From Bacteroidales bacterium UBA4360 (GTDB lineage Bacteria; Bacteroidota; Bacteroidia; Bacteroidales; UBA932): a DNA stretch of 64,000 nt. Shown here one piece after another: positions 35,201 through 43,061 of the stretch; position 1 is the stretch's first letter, and each line of letters begins with the position of its first letter. Made by a program: the position numbers and the translations under genes. The DNA lies in assembly GCA_002393945.1 (NCBI GenBank), contig DGSO01000028.1, positions 209,338-273,337 of the forward strand, in the 5' to 3' direction. The notes under the pieces are model-generated. The model made no database searches. It saw only the letters and a program-made list of their open reading frames with translations, and was not told the origin of the DNA.

Positions 35201-37435
35201 ATGAAGCGTACTAAAATCTTGATAATGGCAGTTCTCGCCGCAGTGGTCTCGTGCACCCAGCACCGGACCACTACGGTGGGCACTACCCCCGAAATAGAGA
35301 ACCGCGTTGAAAAACTGCTGAGTCAAATGACCCTGCAGGAAAAAATCGGCCAGATGAACCAGGTTTCGGCGGGCGGTGACGTGGCAAATTATGCCGATGC
35401 CCTCCGCAGCGGACAGATTGGCTCCATCCTTAACGAGGTGGACCCCGTCAAGATAAACGAGTTCCAGCGCATTGCTGTAGAGCAGTCCCGCCTTGGAATC
35501 CCCCTGCTGGTTGCGCGTGACGTCATTCATGGTTTTCACACGGAGTTCCCGATTCCCCTTGGCCTTGCCGCAACCTTCGACCCTGAACTGGTGGAAGAAG
35601 GCGCCCGTGTGGCAGCCGTCGAGGCTACGGCCCAGGGCGTCCGCTGGACCTTCTCTCCCATGCTCGACATCGCACGCGACCCCCGCTGGGGCCGTATCGC
35701 TGAGGGCAGCGGAGAGGACACCTACCTTGACGCCGTGATGGCCCGCGCAATGGTGCTGGGATATCAGGGAAGGAATCTGGATTCCACTTCCATGGCGGCC
35801 TGCATCAAGCATTTCGTGGGCTACGGCGCAGCAGAAGGCGGCCGTGACTATAACAGCACCTACCTCACAGAGCGCCAGCTCCGCAACACCTACCTCCCTC
35901 CGTTCGAGGAAGCCGTGAAAGCGGGCGCAATGACTCTCATGACCTCCTTCAACGACAACGACGGCGTCCCCTCCACCGGCAACACCTTCGTCCTGAAGGA
36001 CATCCTCCGCGGCGAATGGGGCTTTGACGGCCTTGTTGTAACGGACTGGAATTCCATGGGCGAGATGATTTCCCACGGATTCGGAACGGACCGCAGGGAC
36101 GTTGCCGAAAAGGCGGTCAATGCGGGCGTAGACATGGACATGATGACCTTCGGCTTCATCTCCCACATGGAGGATCTCGTGAACAGCGGCGCCGTGAAGG
36201 TCTCCACCATCGACAATGCCGTCCGCAACATCCTCAGGATTAAATTCCTCCTTGGCCTTTTCGAAAACCCCTATGTAGACGTTGAGGCCGCCAAGGCCGT
36301 CCAATATGCACCGGCGCATCTCGACGCGGCCAGGCGAACGGCGGAAGAATCGGCCATCCTCCTCAAGAATGACGGCATCCTGCCCCTGAAGCCCGGCGCC
36401 CGCATCTTTGTCACTGGCCCCCTTGCCGATGCCCCCCACGACCAGCTCGGCACCTGGGCATTCGACGGTGAAAAAGAGCACACCGTAACCCCTCTGAAAG
36501 CCCTCCAGGCCCGTTTCCCGGGCAAGGTAAGCTACGTCCCCGGCCTCTCCTACAGCCGCGAGTCAAAGCCCTCCTTTGCCGGTGTCACCGCCGCAGCCCG
36601 CCGTGCCGATGCCGTCCTCGTCTTCCTTGGCGAAGAAGCCATCCTCTCCGGCGAAGCCCACTCCCTTGCCGACCTTAACCTCCAGGGCTCCCAAAGCGAG
36701 CTTCTGAAGGCCGCAAAGGCATCCGGCAAGCCCGTCGTCGCCGTCGTGATGGCCGGAAGACCCCTCACCATCGAGCGCGACCTTCCCAGCTGCAACGCCC
36801 TCCTTTACAGTTTCCATCCCGGAACTATGGGCGGCGAGGCCCTTGCAAACCTTATCTTCGGCGATGTAAATCCCTCCGGCAAGACCCCCGTCACCTTCCT
36901 TCGCACCGTGGGCCAGGCACCTCTCTACTACAGCCACAACATGACCGGCCGTCCCTATTCAGGCCAGACCCTCCTTGCCGATATTCCCCTGGAGGCCGGC
37001 CAGACCTCCCTTGGCAACACTTCCTACTATCTGGATTACGGTGCCTATCCGCTCTTCCCCTTCGGCTACGGCCTCAGCTACACCACTTTCGAATACTCCG
37101 GCATCACCCTGGACAAGGCAGAGTACTCTGCCGACGACACCATCCGCGTGACTTTCACCCTTGCCAACACCGGAAAGTACGACGGCACGGAGGTCGCTCA
37201 GATATATGTAAGGGATCTCGTAGGCTCAATCACGCGCCCCGTTAAGGAACTTAAACATTTTGAAAGGGTGGCGCTCAAGGCCGGCGAAAGCCGCACCGTA
37301 GAGGCTCAGATTCCCGTTTCCGCCCTTGCCTTCGTGGGACTTGACGGCACGAAGAAAGTCGAAAGCGGCGACTTCCTCCTCTGGGTTTCCGGCGACAGCG
37401 CCTCCGGGGAGAGTACAAGATTCAAGGTAAAGTAG
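35201..37435 (+). CDS. GH3 beta-glucosidase lipoprotein
   Basis: A 744-residue family 3 glycoside hydrolase with a lipobox (AVVSC). The TIM-barrel domain shows ARDVIHGFHTEFP, SPMLDIARDPRWGR, KHFVGYG and the nucleophile Asp282 in VVTDWNSM. The alpha/beta sandwich domain follows (about 390-590) and a fibronectin-like domain ends the protein (FEYSGITLDKAEYS to the C-terminus). It should trim glucose from the non-reducing ends of oligosaccharides released by the GH16 enzyme. It is the last gene of the locus and converges with the EnvC-like gene 2 bases away. Confidence 0.95.
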   Translation: MKRTKILIMAVLAAVVSCTQHRTTTVGTTPEIENRVEKLLSQMTLQEKIGQMNQVSAGGDVANYADALRSGQIGSILNEVDPVKINEFQRIAVEQSRLGIPLLVARDVIHGFHTEFPIPLGLAATFDPELVEEGARVAAVEATAQGVRWTFSPMLDIARDPRWGRIAEGSGEDTYLDAVMARAMVLGYQGRNLDSTSMAACIKHFVGYGAAEGGRDYNSTYLTERQLRNTYLPPFEEAVKAGAMTLMTSFNDNDGVPSTGNTFVLKDILRGEWGFDGLVVTDWNSMGEMISHGFGTDRRDVAEKAVNAGVDMDMMTFGFISHMEDLVNSGAVKVSTIDNAVRNILRIKFLLGLFENPYVDVEAAKAVQYAPAHLDAARRTAEESAILLKNDGILPLKPGARIFVTGPLADAPHDQLGTWAFDGEKEHTVTPLKALQARFPGKVSYVPGLSYSRESKPSFAGVTAAARRADAVLVFLGEEAILSGEAHSLADLNLQGSQSELLKAAKASGKPVVAVVMAGRPLTIERDLPSCNALLYSFHPGTMGGEALANLIFGDVNPSGKTPVTFLRTVGQAPLYYSHNMTGRPYSGQTLLADIPLEAGQTSLGNTSYYLDYGAYPLFPFGYGLSYTTFEYSGITLDKAEYSADDTIRVTFTLANTGKYDGTEVAQIYVRDLVGSITRPVKELKHFERVALKAGESRTVEAQIPVSALAFVGLDGTKKVESGDFLLWVSGDSASGESTRFKVK

Positions 37436-37437
37436 GG

Positions 37438-38631
37438 CTATTTCCGCAGCCAGTTTTCAGGATTCTGCGCCGTATTGCCTTTCCAGAGCTCGAAGTGGAA
37501 GAGGTCTTCACCGCCTATGGTGTCTACCGTGCCTATCTCCTGACCCGTAACCACCTTGGTCCCGGACTTTACCGCCACTGTCTTGAGCTTGGTGTAGAGG
37601 GTGAAATACTCGCCGTGGTTCACAATCACGCACTGGTTGTATCCAGGAAGAACGAAAATCTGTGATACGGTGCCGTTGAAGACGGCTTTTACGGGGGCGT
37701 CGCGGCGCACCGTCAGTGTCACGCCGTTGTTCTGAGGCAGCTCCACGTTGTCGTACACGGGGTGTCTGTGCTTTCCGAATCGGTCTGTCACCACGCCCTC
37801 CACCGGCCATGGCAGCAGGCCCTTGTTGGATGCGAACTCTTTCGAAAGTTTGGCGTCTATCTCCGTAGAAACGGTCTTTCCCTTATTGGAGGCCTTCTTT
37901 CCGCCCTTGGAAGAATCGGCCATGATCTGAGCAATCTTCCGGTTCAGGGACTCTATCTGGCGGTTCTTTTCCCGGAGCTGCTGCTCGAATTTCTTCCGGT
38001 CTTTCTGCAGGCGTTCAGACATCCTGGCGCTTTCGGCCTCCTCGTCCCGGAGCTTCGAACGCTCCTTCACCACCTGGCGGCGCACTTCGTCGGATTCGGC
38101 CCGCATCTTCTGCAGCCGCTCCTTCTCCATTTCCAGGCTTGCCGATGTCTCCTGGATCTTCTGCGCCTGTGCGTTCATCTGGGAGGACAGGCTGCGGAAG
38201 TAACCCACCCTTCTGAACGCCTGCCCGACAGACTGAGAAGAGAGGATGTACATGTACCATTTCTTGCTGTCCCTGTTCTTGTATGCACCCCGGATGAGGC
38301 GGCCGTAGTAGAAGGAGAGGGTGTCGTAGCGCTCCTGCAGCACCGCAATGTCATTCATGCAGGCCGAAATGGAATCGTCCAGGAAGCGCAGCGTCTTGTC
38401 GCATTCGCCTATCAGAGCCTCTCTTTTGGCGATTTTGCTTCTTACAAGGGAAAGGTTGCCAAGGACCTCGTCCCTGTTTTTGCTGTTCTCTGCAAGCTTG
38501 CGGTTGATGAGCTCGATGTCTTTCTGCAGGCGGGAACGCTGGCTTTCCAGGGACTTCCTGGACGTCTGCGCAGATGCCGCCGGCCCCATAAGGACCAGTG
38601 CGGCTATGACTATATGAAGGATGCTCCTCAT
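37438..38631 (-). CDS. EnvC-like murein hydrolase activator (degenerate M23/LytM)
   Basis: A 397-residue secreted protein: signal peptide (ends ASAQ), long coiled coil (about 25-245) and C-terminal LytM/M23 domain (about 275-397). The metallopeptidase metal ligands are missing: the usual HxGxD is replaced around NNGVTLTVRRDAPV, and the terminal HxH is reduced to FHFELW. Such proteins activate amidases rather than cutting peptidoglycan themselves, acting in daughter-cell separation. Its ATG overlaps the stop of the upstream TPR gene by 4 bases (ATGA). Confidence 0.9.
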   Translation of the reverse strand: MRSILHIVIAALVLMGPAASAQTSRKSLESQRSRLQKDIELINRKLAENSKNRDEVLGNLSLVRSKIAKREALIGECDKTLRFLDDSISACMNDIAVLQERYDTLSFYYGRLIRGAYKNRDSKKWYMYILSSQSVGQAFRRVGYFRSLSSQMNAQAQKIQETSASLEMEKERLQKMRAESDEVRRQVVKERSKLRDEEAESARMSERLQKDRKKFEQQLREKNRQIESLNRKIAQIMADSSKGGKKASNKGKTVSTEIDAKLSKEFASNKGLLPWPVEGVVTDRFGKHRHPVYDNVELPQNNGVTLTVRRDAPVKAVFNGTVSQIFVLPGYNQCVIVNHGEYFTLYTKLKTVAVKSGTKVVTGQEIGTVDTIGGEDLFHFELWKGNTAQNPENWLRK

Positions 38632-40250
38632 TTCTTGGCCTTGGCCTGGGTTCGGTATACTTTTGCGAGGTCATTCTCGCCGAGGGCCTCGAGAACATCG
38701 GCAAAGTGTTCCAGCATCACGGCGCTGTCCTTGCCGCCGTAGAGCATGGCGTGCTTGAAGAAGGACTTGGCTTCCAGGTCCCTGCCCTGCAGGTGCAGTA
38801 TCCATGCAAAGGTGTCGAGGTATGTTGCGTTGTCCGGCTCGGCCTCTACGGTCTTCCTGGACATGTTGTATGCCTTCTTGAGCTTCTTTTTCTCCAGGGA
38901 GAGGTAGTAGGCATAGTTGTTCAGCACCGGGGCGTAGTCGGGGTTGATCTTCAGGGCTTTCTCGTATGCCTTGTAGGCATCCTTGGAGTTGCCCTTTTCA
39001 TGGTAGGCATCGCCTATCGAGGACCAGGCTTGGAGGCACAGTTCCTTGTCCTTGGGGTAGTTGGTGAGGATGTATCGGCAGTTGCCGATTATGGCGTCGT
39101 AGTCCTTGAGCTGGTAGTTTGCCATGTTGGCATACTCCAGGAAGGCCATCTCGTGGAAACGGTTGAAAGCGGCCACGGAACGGTCTTTCATGGCCTCCCA
39201 GGCGCCTTTCGATGCCAGAAACTGGATTGCCGTGGTGGCAAGGCTCTTGCTTTCGGGATAAAGGTCTGCCGCGTCCTGGAACCAGACTCCGGCGGCGTCG
39301 GTCCTGCCGGTGGCGTACAGGTAGGTTCCCACTTCGGTGAGGACCGTGCTGTCCGTAGGATGCACCTTTGCGGCGGTGAGCGCAAGGGAGTCGAAGCCGC
39401 TGCGGTGGATCTGCAGGATTTTCGGGTCGATGGTGCGGAGCATGTTCCTCAGGTACATCCCCTTCGAAGGCGCGGGAACGTCCGGCGAGGTGAAGAAGGT
39501 CTGCAGCGTGGAGAAATACTCCGGGTAATTCCTCTCGTGCCGATACACTTCCGACATTCCCAGCACCGCAGGCACATAGCTGCCGTCAAGCTCCAGCGCC
39601 TCCGAGTAGCGGGCGCCGGCAAGGGAATCGGCGAAATCGGCAAGGTAATAGTCTCCGGTGACGGCCAGGATCATGGGGGAGGAGTACTTCTCGTTGAAAT
39701 CCTCCAGCGTACGGATGGCATCTTCCGACCGCCCCATTTCCTGGTAGATGTCGTATCTGGTGCGGACGGCCTCCTCGGACGTGCCTTTCTCCTTCTCTAT
39801 TTCGTCCAGGGCGGCAAGGGCCTTGTCGAAGCTGCGCGTCCTCAGATAGATGTCCAGAAGTTCGTAGTTGATTCCGCCCCTGTCCGGGAAGTCCTTCACT
39901 ATGCTTTCATACATGAGGGTTCCTTCCTCTGTCTTCCCCGTCGCGAAATTGAGCCTGGCGAGGCTTTTCCTGTACCAGAAGTTGCCTCCGTCCAGCTCCA
40001 CGGCCTTCGTGAAGCAGGTCCTTGCCGATTCGGTATCCCCCGTGGCGAACCTGCACATGCCAAGGTAGTACCATACTGCGTCATTCGACGGAGCGGCGGC
40101 CGAAAGGGTCTCCAAAATGCGCCCTGCCCGGGCGTATTCTCCCTGTGAATATAAGGAAACGGCGTCTGCCAGATTGCCTTCTATGTTCTGCGCCTGCGCG
40201 GCGAATGCCAGAAGGAAAGCGGTAAGGGCCGATGTCAGAATTCGTTTCAT
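38628..40250 (-). CDS. Periplasmic tetratricopeptide-repeat protein
   Basis: A 540-residue exported protein. The start is the ATG at 40250, just 5 bases downstream of a promoter box on the minus strand (40256-40263); it gives the signal peptide MKRILTSALTAFLLAFAAQAQ. Most of the rest is TPR repeats, for example SLYSQGEYARAGRILETL, YYLGMCRFATGDTESAR and AYKAYEKALKINPDYAPVLN. No enzyme domain is visible. The overlap with envC suggests a partner role in envelope or cell-division work; that is inference. Confidence 0.88.
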   Translation of the reverse strand: MKRILTSALTAFLLAFAAQAQNIEGNLADAVSLYSQGEYARAGRILETLSAAAPSNDAVWYYLGMCRFATGDTESARTCFTKAVELDGGNFWYRKSLARLNFATGKTEEGTLMYESIVKDFPDRGGINYELLDIYLRTRSFDKALAALDEIEKEKGTSEEAVRTRYDIYQEMGRSEDAIRTLEDFNEKYSSPMILAVTGDYYLADFADSLAGARYSEALELDGSYVPAVLGMSEVYRHERNYPEYFSTLQTFFTSPDVPAPSKGMYLRNMLRTIDPKILQIHRSGFDSLALTAAKVHPTDSTVLTEVGTYLYATGRTDAAGVWFQDAADLYPESKSLATTAIQFLASKGAWEAMKDRSVAAFNRFHEMAFLEYANMANYQLKDYDAIIGNCRYILTNYPKDKELCLQAWSSIGDAYHEKGNSKDAYKAYEKALKINPDYAPVLNNYAYYLSLEKKKLKKAYNMSRKTVEAEPDNATYLDTFAWILHLQGRDLEAKSFFKHAMLYGGKDSAVMLEHFADVLEALGENDLAKVYRTQAKAKK

Positions 40251-40313
40251 ACTTGCAAAAGTAAGGCTTTTTTTGCTAATTTTGTAGTCTAAGGAAACAA
40301 ATTCCAGACCTCC
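40251..40313. promoter_or_regulatory. Divergent promoters for the TPR gene and the ECF sigma gene
   Basis: TACTTTTG lies on the minus strand at 40256-40263 and TAATTTTG on the plus strand at 40277-40284, 13 bases apart. Confidence 0.6.
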
Positions 40314-40910
40314 GTGAAACGTTTTGGGTTCAAATTGCATCTATTGACGTGGACACAGACTGAAGCCGTGCCTTCAGGAGCGTCTGCCCTGGAACGTATG
40401 GTTCCCTCTTTAAAGGAAGGAGACCGCAGGGCACAGCGCCGTGTCTTTGATGCACTTGCGCCGAAAATGATGGCTGTATGCCTCCGGTACATGGGCAACA
40501 AAGATGACGCGGAAGACGTCCTGCAGGAGGGCTTCGTAACCCTGTTTACAAAAATAGACAGCTATTCGGGAGCAGGCTCCTTTGAAGGCTGGGCAAGAAA
40601 GATCTTTGTCAATACTGCACTCATGCATCTCCGCCGCACGGACGCCCTCGGGCTCAGCGATGACATCGAGGAAGCCCGTACCCTCTTCACCGAAGAGGCC
40701 ACGCCCATAGAGAGGATCGGCTACAAGGAACTACTTAAGATGATAGCCGCCCTGCCGCCGGAATACAGGACCGTTTTCAACCTGTATGTCCTGGAGGGTT
40801 ATTCCCATAAGGACATCGCGGAAGAGCTGGGATGCACTGAAGCAACCTCCCGCTCAAGGTTACAGAGAGCCAGGTTGAAGTTGCAGGAAATGATAAGAGC
40901 ACAAAAATGA
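40314..40910 (+). CDS. ECF-type RNA polymerase sigma factor
   Basis: A 198-residue sigma-70-family factor. Region 2 (about 30-100) has LAPKMMAVCLRYMGNKDDAEDVLQE, recognisable core- and -10-binding sequence; region 4 (about 135-195) has LPPEYRTVFNLYVLEGYSHKDIAEELG with a helix-turn-helix. The start shown is a GTG 29 bases after the promoter box; an ATG at 40398 would remove 28 residues and still leave region 2. Its stop overlaps the next gene by 4 bases (ATGA), so sigma and partner are translationally coupled, as is typical for sigma/anti-sigma pairs. Confidence 0.92.
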   Translation: MKRFGFKLHLLTWTQTEAVPSGASALERMVPSLKEGDRRAQRRVFDALAPKMMAVCLRYMGNKDDAEDVLQEGFVTLFTKIDSYSGAGSFEGWARKIFVNTALMHLRRTDALGLSDDIEEARTLFTEEATPIERIGYKELLKMIAALPPEYRTVFNLYVLEGYSHKDIAEELGCTEATSRSRLQRARLKLQEMIRAQK

Positions 40911-42073
40911 AAGAGAAAGAATTCGACATATCCGTAAGGAACCTTCTCGAGGACGCAGAAATGCCCGTTTCCCCCAAAGTGTGGAAGGGCGTATCGGCCT
41001 CGATTGCGCCGCGCAAGGTGCTTGTCCCGTTTTGGGCATACGCCATGGCGGGCGTGGCTGCAGCCGCAGCCGTTGCGGTGGGGGTATTCCTCCATCGGCC
41101 CGCAGACAACGTTATACCCGAAGGCCGTGCGCTCGTTGCAGAGGCGCCTGTCATCAATGCCGCTCCGGTAGAGGCTACGGTGGCCGTTCCAATCACAAAG
41201 CAGATTGAAAGGCTGCCTGCATCGGCCATTGCAAAGGCAGAACCCCGCATTGCCGCTGTCCAGGATATCATCCCGGTGAGCTCTGTCATGGAAGAGACCT
41301 CGGCAAAGGAGGAAGCGGTACGCAGGGAAGTTACGGCCCCTGTCAAGGGATCCTTCCCGGTAGAAGCGTCCATTGAGGACGACAATGCCGCCATGAACCA
41401 GCTCGCTTTCTCCCAGAAGAAAACCAAAAAGGGATTCTCCCTTTCTGCAACCGGCGATATCCAGAACAAGGCCCGCCAGTCCTTTGCCCGTAACGGTTTC
41501 ATGGTCCCTGCAGTGAAGCAGGTGGCTACCGAACAGGGTATCTATAACGCAACCCCGGAGGTCGCCTTCGGAATGCCCGTAGCCTTCGGCATCGGTCTCA
41601 ACTATCAGTTCTCGGAACGCGTATACGTAGGCACAGGCATACGTTATTCCTGGTTCAGCCGCACCTTTGTCGGTGACTATTACGACGAAGACCTCTTCCC
41701 TTACGAGAACAGGGACATTGACAACTTCCAGCACTGGATAGGAATTCCGCTCAACATCTATTATGACCTCATCTCCAGCAGGTACTGGCACTTCCACACC
41801 TTTGCCGGAGCAGGCGCAGAGTTCCTTCTTTCCAACAACTACCGCGTCCATCACACGCCGCAGGACGTTACCTACAAGGACAAGACCACGTATCCTCCGT
41901 TGTTCTCTGTTGGCGCCGGCGTGGGCGTGGAATTCAAGATGTCAAACACGGTAGGAGTGTTCTTCGATCCCAGCTTCCGTTATTATCTCAACGCATCCAA
42001 GGCCCCGCGTTCCATCCGCACCGTTCAGCCGTTCTGCGTAGATATCGAGGCAGGCCTTCGTTTCTACCTGTAA
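40907..42073 (+). CDS. Anti-sigma-like N-terminus joined to an outer-membrane beta-barrel-like domain
   Basis: A 388-residue protein with three parts: an acidic cytoplasmic N-terminus (EKEFDISVRNLLEDAEMPVS) resembling short Bacteroidetes anti-sigma domains, one membrane helix (about 43-62, AYAMAGVAAAAAVAVGVF), a long Ala/Pro/Glu linker (about 65-180), and a C-terminal region of amphipathic beta-strands (about 205-388) ending with the aromatic GLRFYL. This suggests a protein tied to both membranes, or proteolytic separation of the two parts. It most likely restrains the sigma factor encoded just upstream; the released signal is unknown. Confidence 0.78.
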   Translation: MKEKEFDISVRNLLEDAEMPVSPKVWKGVSASIAPRKVLVPFWAYAMAGVAAAAAVAVGVFLHRPADNVIPEGRALVAEAPVINAAPVEATVAVPITKQIERLPASAIAKAEPRIAAVQDIIPVSSVMEETSAKEEAVRREVTAPVKGSFPVEASIEDDNAAMNQLAFSQKKTKKGFSLSATGDIQNKARQSFARNGFMVPAVKQVATEQGIYNATPEVAFGMPVAFGIGLNYQFSERVYVGTGIRYSWFSRTFVGDYYDEDLFPYENRDIDNFQHWIGIPLNIYYDLISSRYWHFHTFAGAGAEFLLSNNYRVHHTPQDVTYKDKTTYPPLFSVGAGVGVEFKMSNTVGVFFDPSFRYYLNASKAPRSIRTVQPFCVDIEAGLRFYL

Positions 42074-42094
42074 ACCCATTAACCTTTCTATATA

Positions 42095-42132
42095 AATTAC
42101 GCCCTCCGGCATTTCTGCAGGAGGGCGTAATT
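42095..42132. terminator. Strong bidirectional hairpin between convergent genes
   Basis: AATTACGCCCTCC (42095-42107) and GGAGGGCGTAATT (42120-42132) form a perfect 13-bp stem with a 12-base loop. It separates the sigma-operon from the PPTase gene. Confidence 0.75.
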
Positions 42133-42148
42133 GCTATTCTCAAGGGCT

Positions 42149-42787
42149 TTATTTCCCAACGACCCACACCAGGACGTGACGGTCAAAGGTCATGTATTCA
42201 AGGTCGAATTCGTCCTCGTCTCCGTTCTTGTCGATGAAGGTGGCTTCAAGTTCGCCTTCGCCGCGGGGGTGGAAGCGCTCGATTTCAATCTGCTCGGCAA
42301 AATCTACGCTGTAGCGGCTCAGAAGCTTGAAAACGGCCTCTTTTGCGCACCAGTAAATGGCGAGCTGCTCGTTGCGCTTGTCGTCTTCCAGGTCTTCGAT
42401 TTCATCCTCTGACAGGGCTTTTTTCTCTACGGCCGAGAAATCCCTGTCCAGGGACTCCACGTCTATGCCGCAGTCTTCCTCGTCGTGAAGGATGACGGCT
42501 ACGTATTTTTCGGTATGGGTGATGGATATGTTCACCGGGTTGTTCTCAAGGTAGGGCTTGCCATTGTCATGATGGCTCAGGTATACCTTTTCGTCCAGGA
42601 GGGCGTTCAGGAGGGCCCTCACTGCCAGGCGCTGCTTGCGCTGTGATTCGCTCTGGATGAACGAGATTTCCTCCATCTCGTCCGTGGGGGTGGAGCTGAG
42701 TGCTATGAGCTCTGCTTCACTCTCTGTAATCTGCCACACACCGATGGTGGCGTCGTTTTCAAGTTTTTTCTTTAAATAAAGTGCCAT
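42149..42787 (-). CDS. 4'-phosphopantetheinyl transferase superfamily protein
   Basis: A 212-residue Sfp/AcpT-type enzyme that would attach phosphopantetheine from CoA to a carrier protein. The family motifs are GIDVESLDRDF (metal-binding Asp/Glu, about residue 113) and YWCAKEAVFKL (about 148-158). An upstream HHDNGKPYL matches the substrate-side motif. A small ORF ends 12 bases before its start and appears to share its transcript. Whether it is the primary ACP synthase or a secondary one cannot be told. Confidence 0.9.
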   Translation of the reverse strand: MALYLKKKLENDATIGVWQITESEAELIALSSTPTDEMEEISFIQSESQRKQRLAVRALLNALLDEKVYLSHHDNGKPYLENNPVNISITHTEKYVAVILHDEEDCGIDVESLDRDFSAVEKKALSEDEIEDLEDDKRNEQLAIYWCAKEAVFKLLSRYSVDFAEQIEIERFHPRGEGELEATFIDKNGDEDEFDLEYMTFDRHVLVWVVGK

Positions 42788-42799
42788 TCAGGGTTTTGA

Positions 42800-42937
42800 T
42801 TATAACGAAACGACAAAGCCGTCCGAGAGCCGCAGGGGCTTCGGGTTTTTCCTGGAGAGTATGCACAATCGCGACAGAGGGTCGTCTGAAGGGACGCCCG
42901 TTAACTGATTAGATTTGACCTGACTGGGAGGCTCCAT
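42800..42937 (-). CDS. Possible 45-residue small protein upstream of the PPTase
   Basis: A short ATG-to-TAA frame (45 residues) reads MEPPSQVKSNQLTGVPSDD at its N-terminus and ends RLSDGFVVSL. It is 12 bases from the PPTase start and has two promoter boxes correctly placed upstream on the same strand (42949-42956 and 42962-42969). I do not recognise the family. The alternative is a structured RNA or leader: several weak hairpins also exist here (for example CCGA/TCGG with AGCC/GGCT). Evidence is position and composition only. Confidence 0.45.
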   Translation of the reverse strand: MEPPSQVKSNQLTGVPSDDPLSRLCILSRKNPKPLRLSDGFVVSL

Positions 42938-42939
42938 GG

Positions 42940-42969
42940 TTTACGTCACAAATTTACGTCACAAAGATA
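42940..42969 (-). promoter_or_regulatory. Tandem 13-bp duplication carrying two promoter boxes
   Basis: On the minus strand TTTGTGACGTAAA occurs twice in perfect tandem (42953-42965 and 42940-42952). It creates two -7-like boxes, TATCTTTG (42962-42969) and TAAATTTG (42949-42956), both pointing toward the small ORF and the PPTase. Confidence 0.55.
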
Positions 42970-43012
42970 ATTCATTTTTTAGAATTGCAACTAATCTTTG
43001 CCTTAAAATTAG

Positions 43013-43020
43013 TATCTTTG
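43013..43020 (+). promoter_or_regulatory. TATCTTTG promoter of mdh
   Basis: The box is followed by a 41-base leader to the ATG at 43062. Confidence 0.6.
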
Positions 43021-43061
43021 CAGTCCCTTAGAGGAAAAATAGTTTAAACTGAACATATACC

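Noticed and set aside
35150..36481. 443-codon minus-strand ORF
   Set aside because: Antisense to the well-supported GH3 gene.
38706..40148. 480-codon plus-strand ORF
   Set aside because: Antisense to the TPR gene, which has a signal peptide and repeats.
42800..42937. 6S or SRP RNA in the region before the PPTase
   Set aside because: No closing stem or conserved SRP loop was found; the short coding frame explains the segment at least as well.
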